Shown one piece after another: positions 63,566-64,000 of a stretch of 64,000 nucleotides of DNA; within the stretch, counting starts at the first letter, position 1, and each line of letters starts with the position of its first letter. Location of the stretch: the NCBI GenBank assembly GCA_026182355.1, contig JAPFBL010000119.1, forward strand, positions 2,366,001-2,430,000, in the 5' to 3' direction. The position numbers and the translations under genes are program-made. Below the pieces are notes generated by a model. That model had not been told where the DNA came from. It saw nothing but the letters and a program-made list of their open reading frames with translations, and made no database searches. The stretch is from Hermatobates lingyangjiaoensis. Its lineage: Eukaryota > Arthropoda > Insecta > Hemiptera > Hermatobatidae.

Positions 63566-64000
63566 TGAATTTTGGTACCAATAATTTGATTTTGGTAATT
63601 TAAAATATATTAAAAGTAAATATTTAGTATATACCTAAAAGACAATCAGTTTTGTAATTCCGTGGAAACTCCACATGTACATTGGTAGCGTGCGTAAAAA
63701 GTTTTGAGAAACTGAAAAAATTCATAGCGTATATTACAAATCTTAGGACAATCGATACATCCCTCCTAGAAATCAGCATTCCTATTCTTTGGAAATTTTT
63801 CCTTAAATATCCTTCAATAATGACTTCAGACAACCCAAAAACTACTCGCCATAGTCTACATTGGTAGACGGAAGACAGGTTCCAAATAAAAAGATATCAT
63901 AAAAAATCGAAGAGTTATTCAGGGCTCTAATAACGTGTAAATTAGTCAAATATGAAAAACAATTTATTTAATATCATACATCACTAAACATCACTGTATG
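63566..64000. other. AT-rich DNA
   Basis: Two small overlapping opposite frames (63624-63867) carry no known motif. Nothing else is supported. Confidence 0.5.

Overview
This is a 64 kb window of AT-rich DNA from a eukaryote, most likely an invertebrate animal. The signs are long (TA)n microsatellites, tRNA-derived SINEs, a dead mariner transposon and remnants of Penelope-like elements (PLEs). The SINE ends in CCTAA/TTAGG-type repeats and the other repeats would fit an arthropod, but I cannot name the species. No bacterial-style genes, operons, CRISPR arrays, rRNA genes or free-standing tRNA genes were found. Most open reading frames come from repeats, especially (TA)n and inverted repeats.

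The only host-gene signal is a candidate last exon at 56285-56348 (20 codons and a stop). It follows a good splice acceptor and is followed by about 0.5 kb of 3' UTR-like sequence with an AATAAA at 56836-56841. An acceptor fused directly to a donor (AG|GTGAGT at 56244-56251) lies 39 nt upstream. Much of the window could therefore be a large intron, but this is inference.

Mobile DNA dominates. A PLE copy at about 22745-24406 has a decayed reverse transcriptase (RT) end, a well-kept GIY-YIG endonuclease reading frame (23114-23797), and a downstream terminal unit carrying a hammerhead-ribozyme-like motif. Two further PLE endonuclease tails lie at 30750-30850 and 31085-31192. The terminal units recur throughout as solo copies and, most often, as head-to-head inverted pairs beside (TA)n tracts. 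Examples are 1338-1531, 1558-1782, 20165-20425, 22065-22530, a perfect 125-bp-arm palindrome at 24472-24734, 24764-24955, 30620-31062, 32386-32580, 35105-35340, 46315-46795, 51183-51369, 60775-61058, 62190-62395 and 62945-63150.

I folded the best units by hand. Family A (core CTGACGA...GAAA, stem I GACT/AGTC plus TGGG/CCCA) and family B (core CTGAAGA...GAAA, stem I up to GTCTC/GAGAC) both resemble type I hammerhead ribozymes. PLEs elsewhere are known to carry such motifs in their terminal repeats. What stands out here is the number of distinct ribozyme-like families and how often they sit in fold-back pairs.

Layout: 0-2.3 kb inverted repeats; 3-10 kb scattered SINEs and AT-rich DNA; 10-14 kb repeat pieces and the mariner; 15-21 kb SINEs and fold-backs; 22-25 kb the PLE core; 27-28 kb a microsatellite-bearing repeat; 30-35.5 kb PLE tails and GC-richer unknown blocks; 39-47 kb family A/B units, a minisatellite and SINEs; 50-56 kb dense ribozyme-like units; 56-57 kb the candidate terminal exon; 57-64 kb degenerate repeats.
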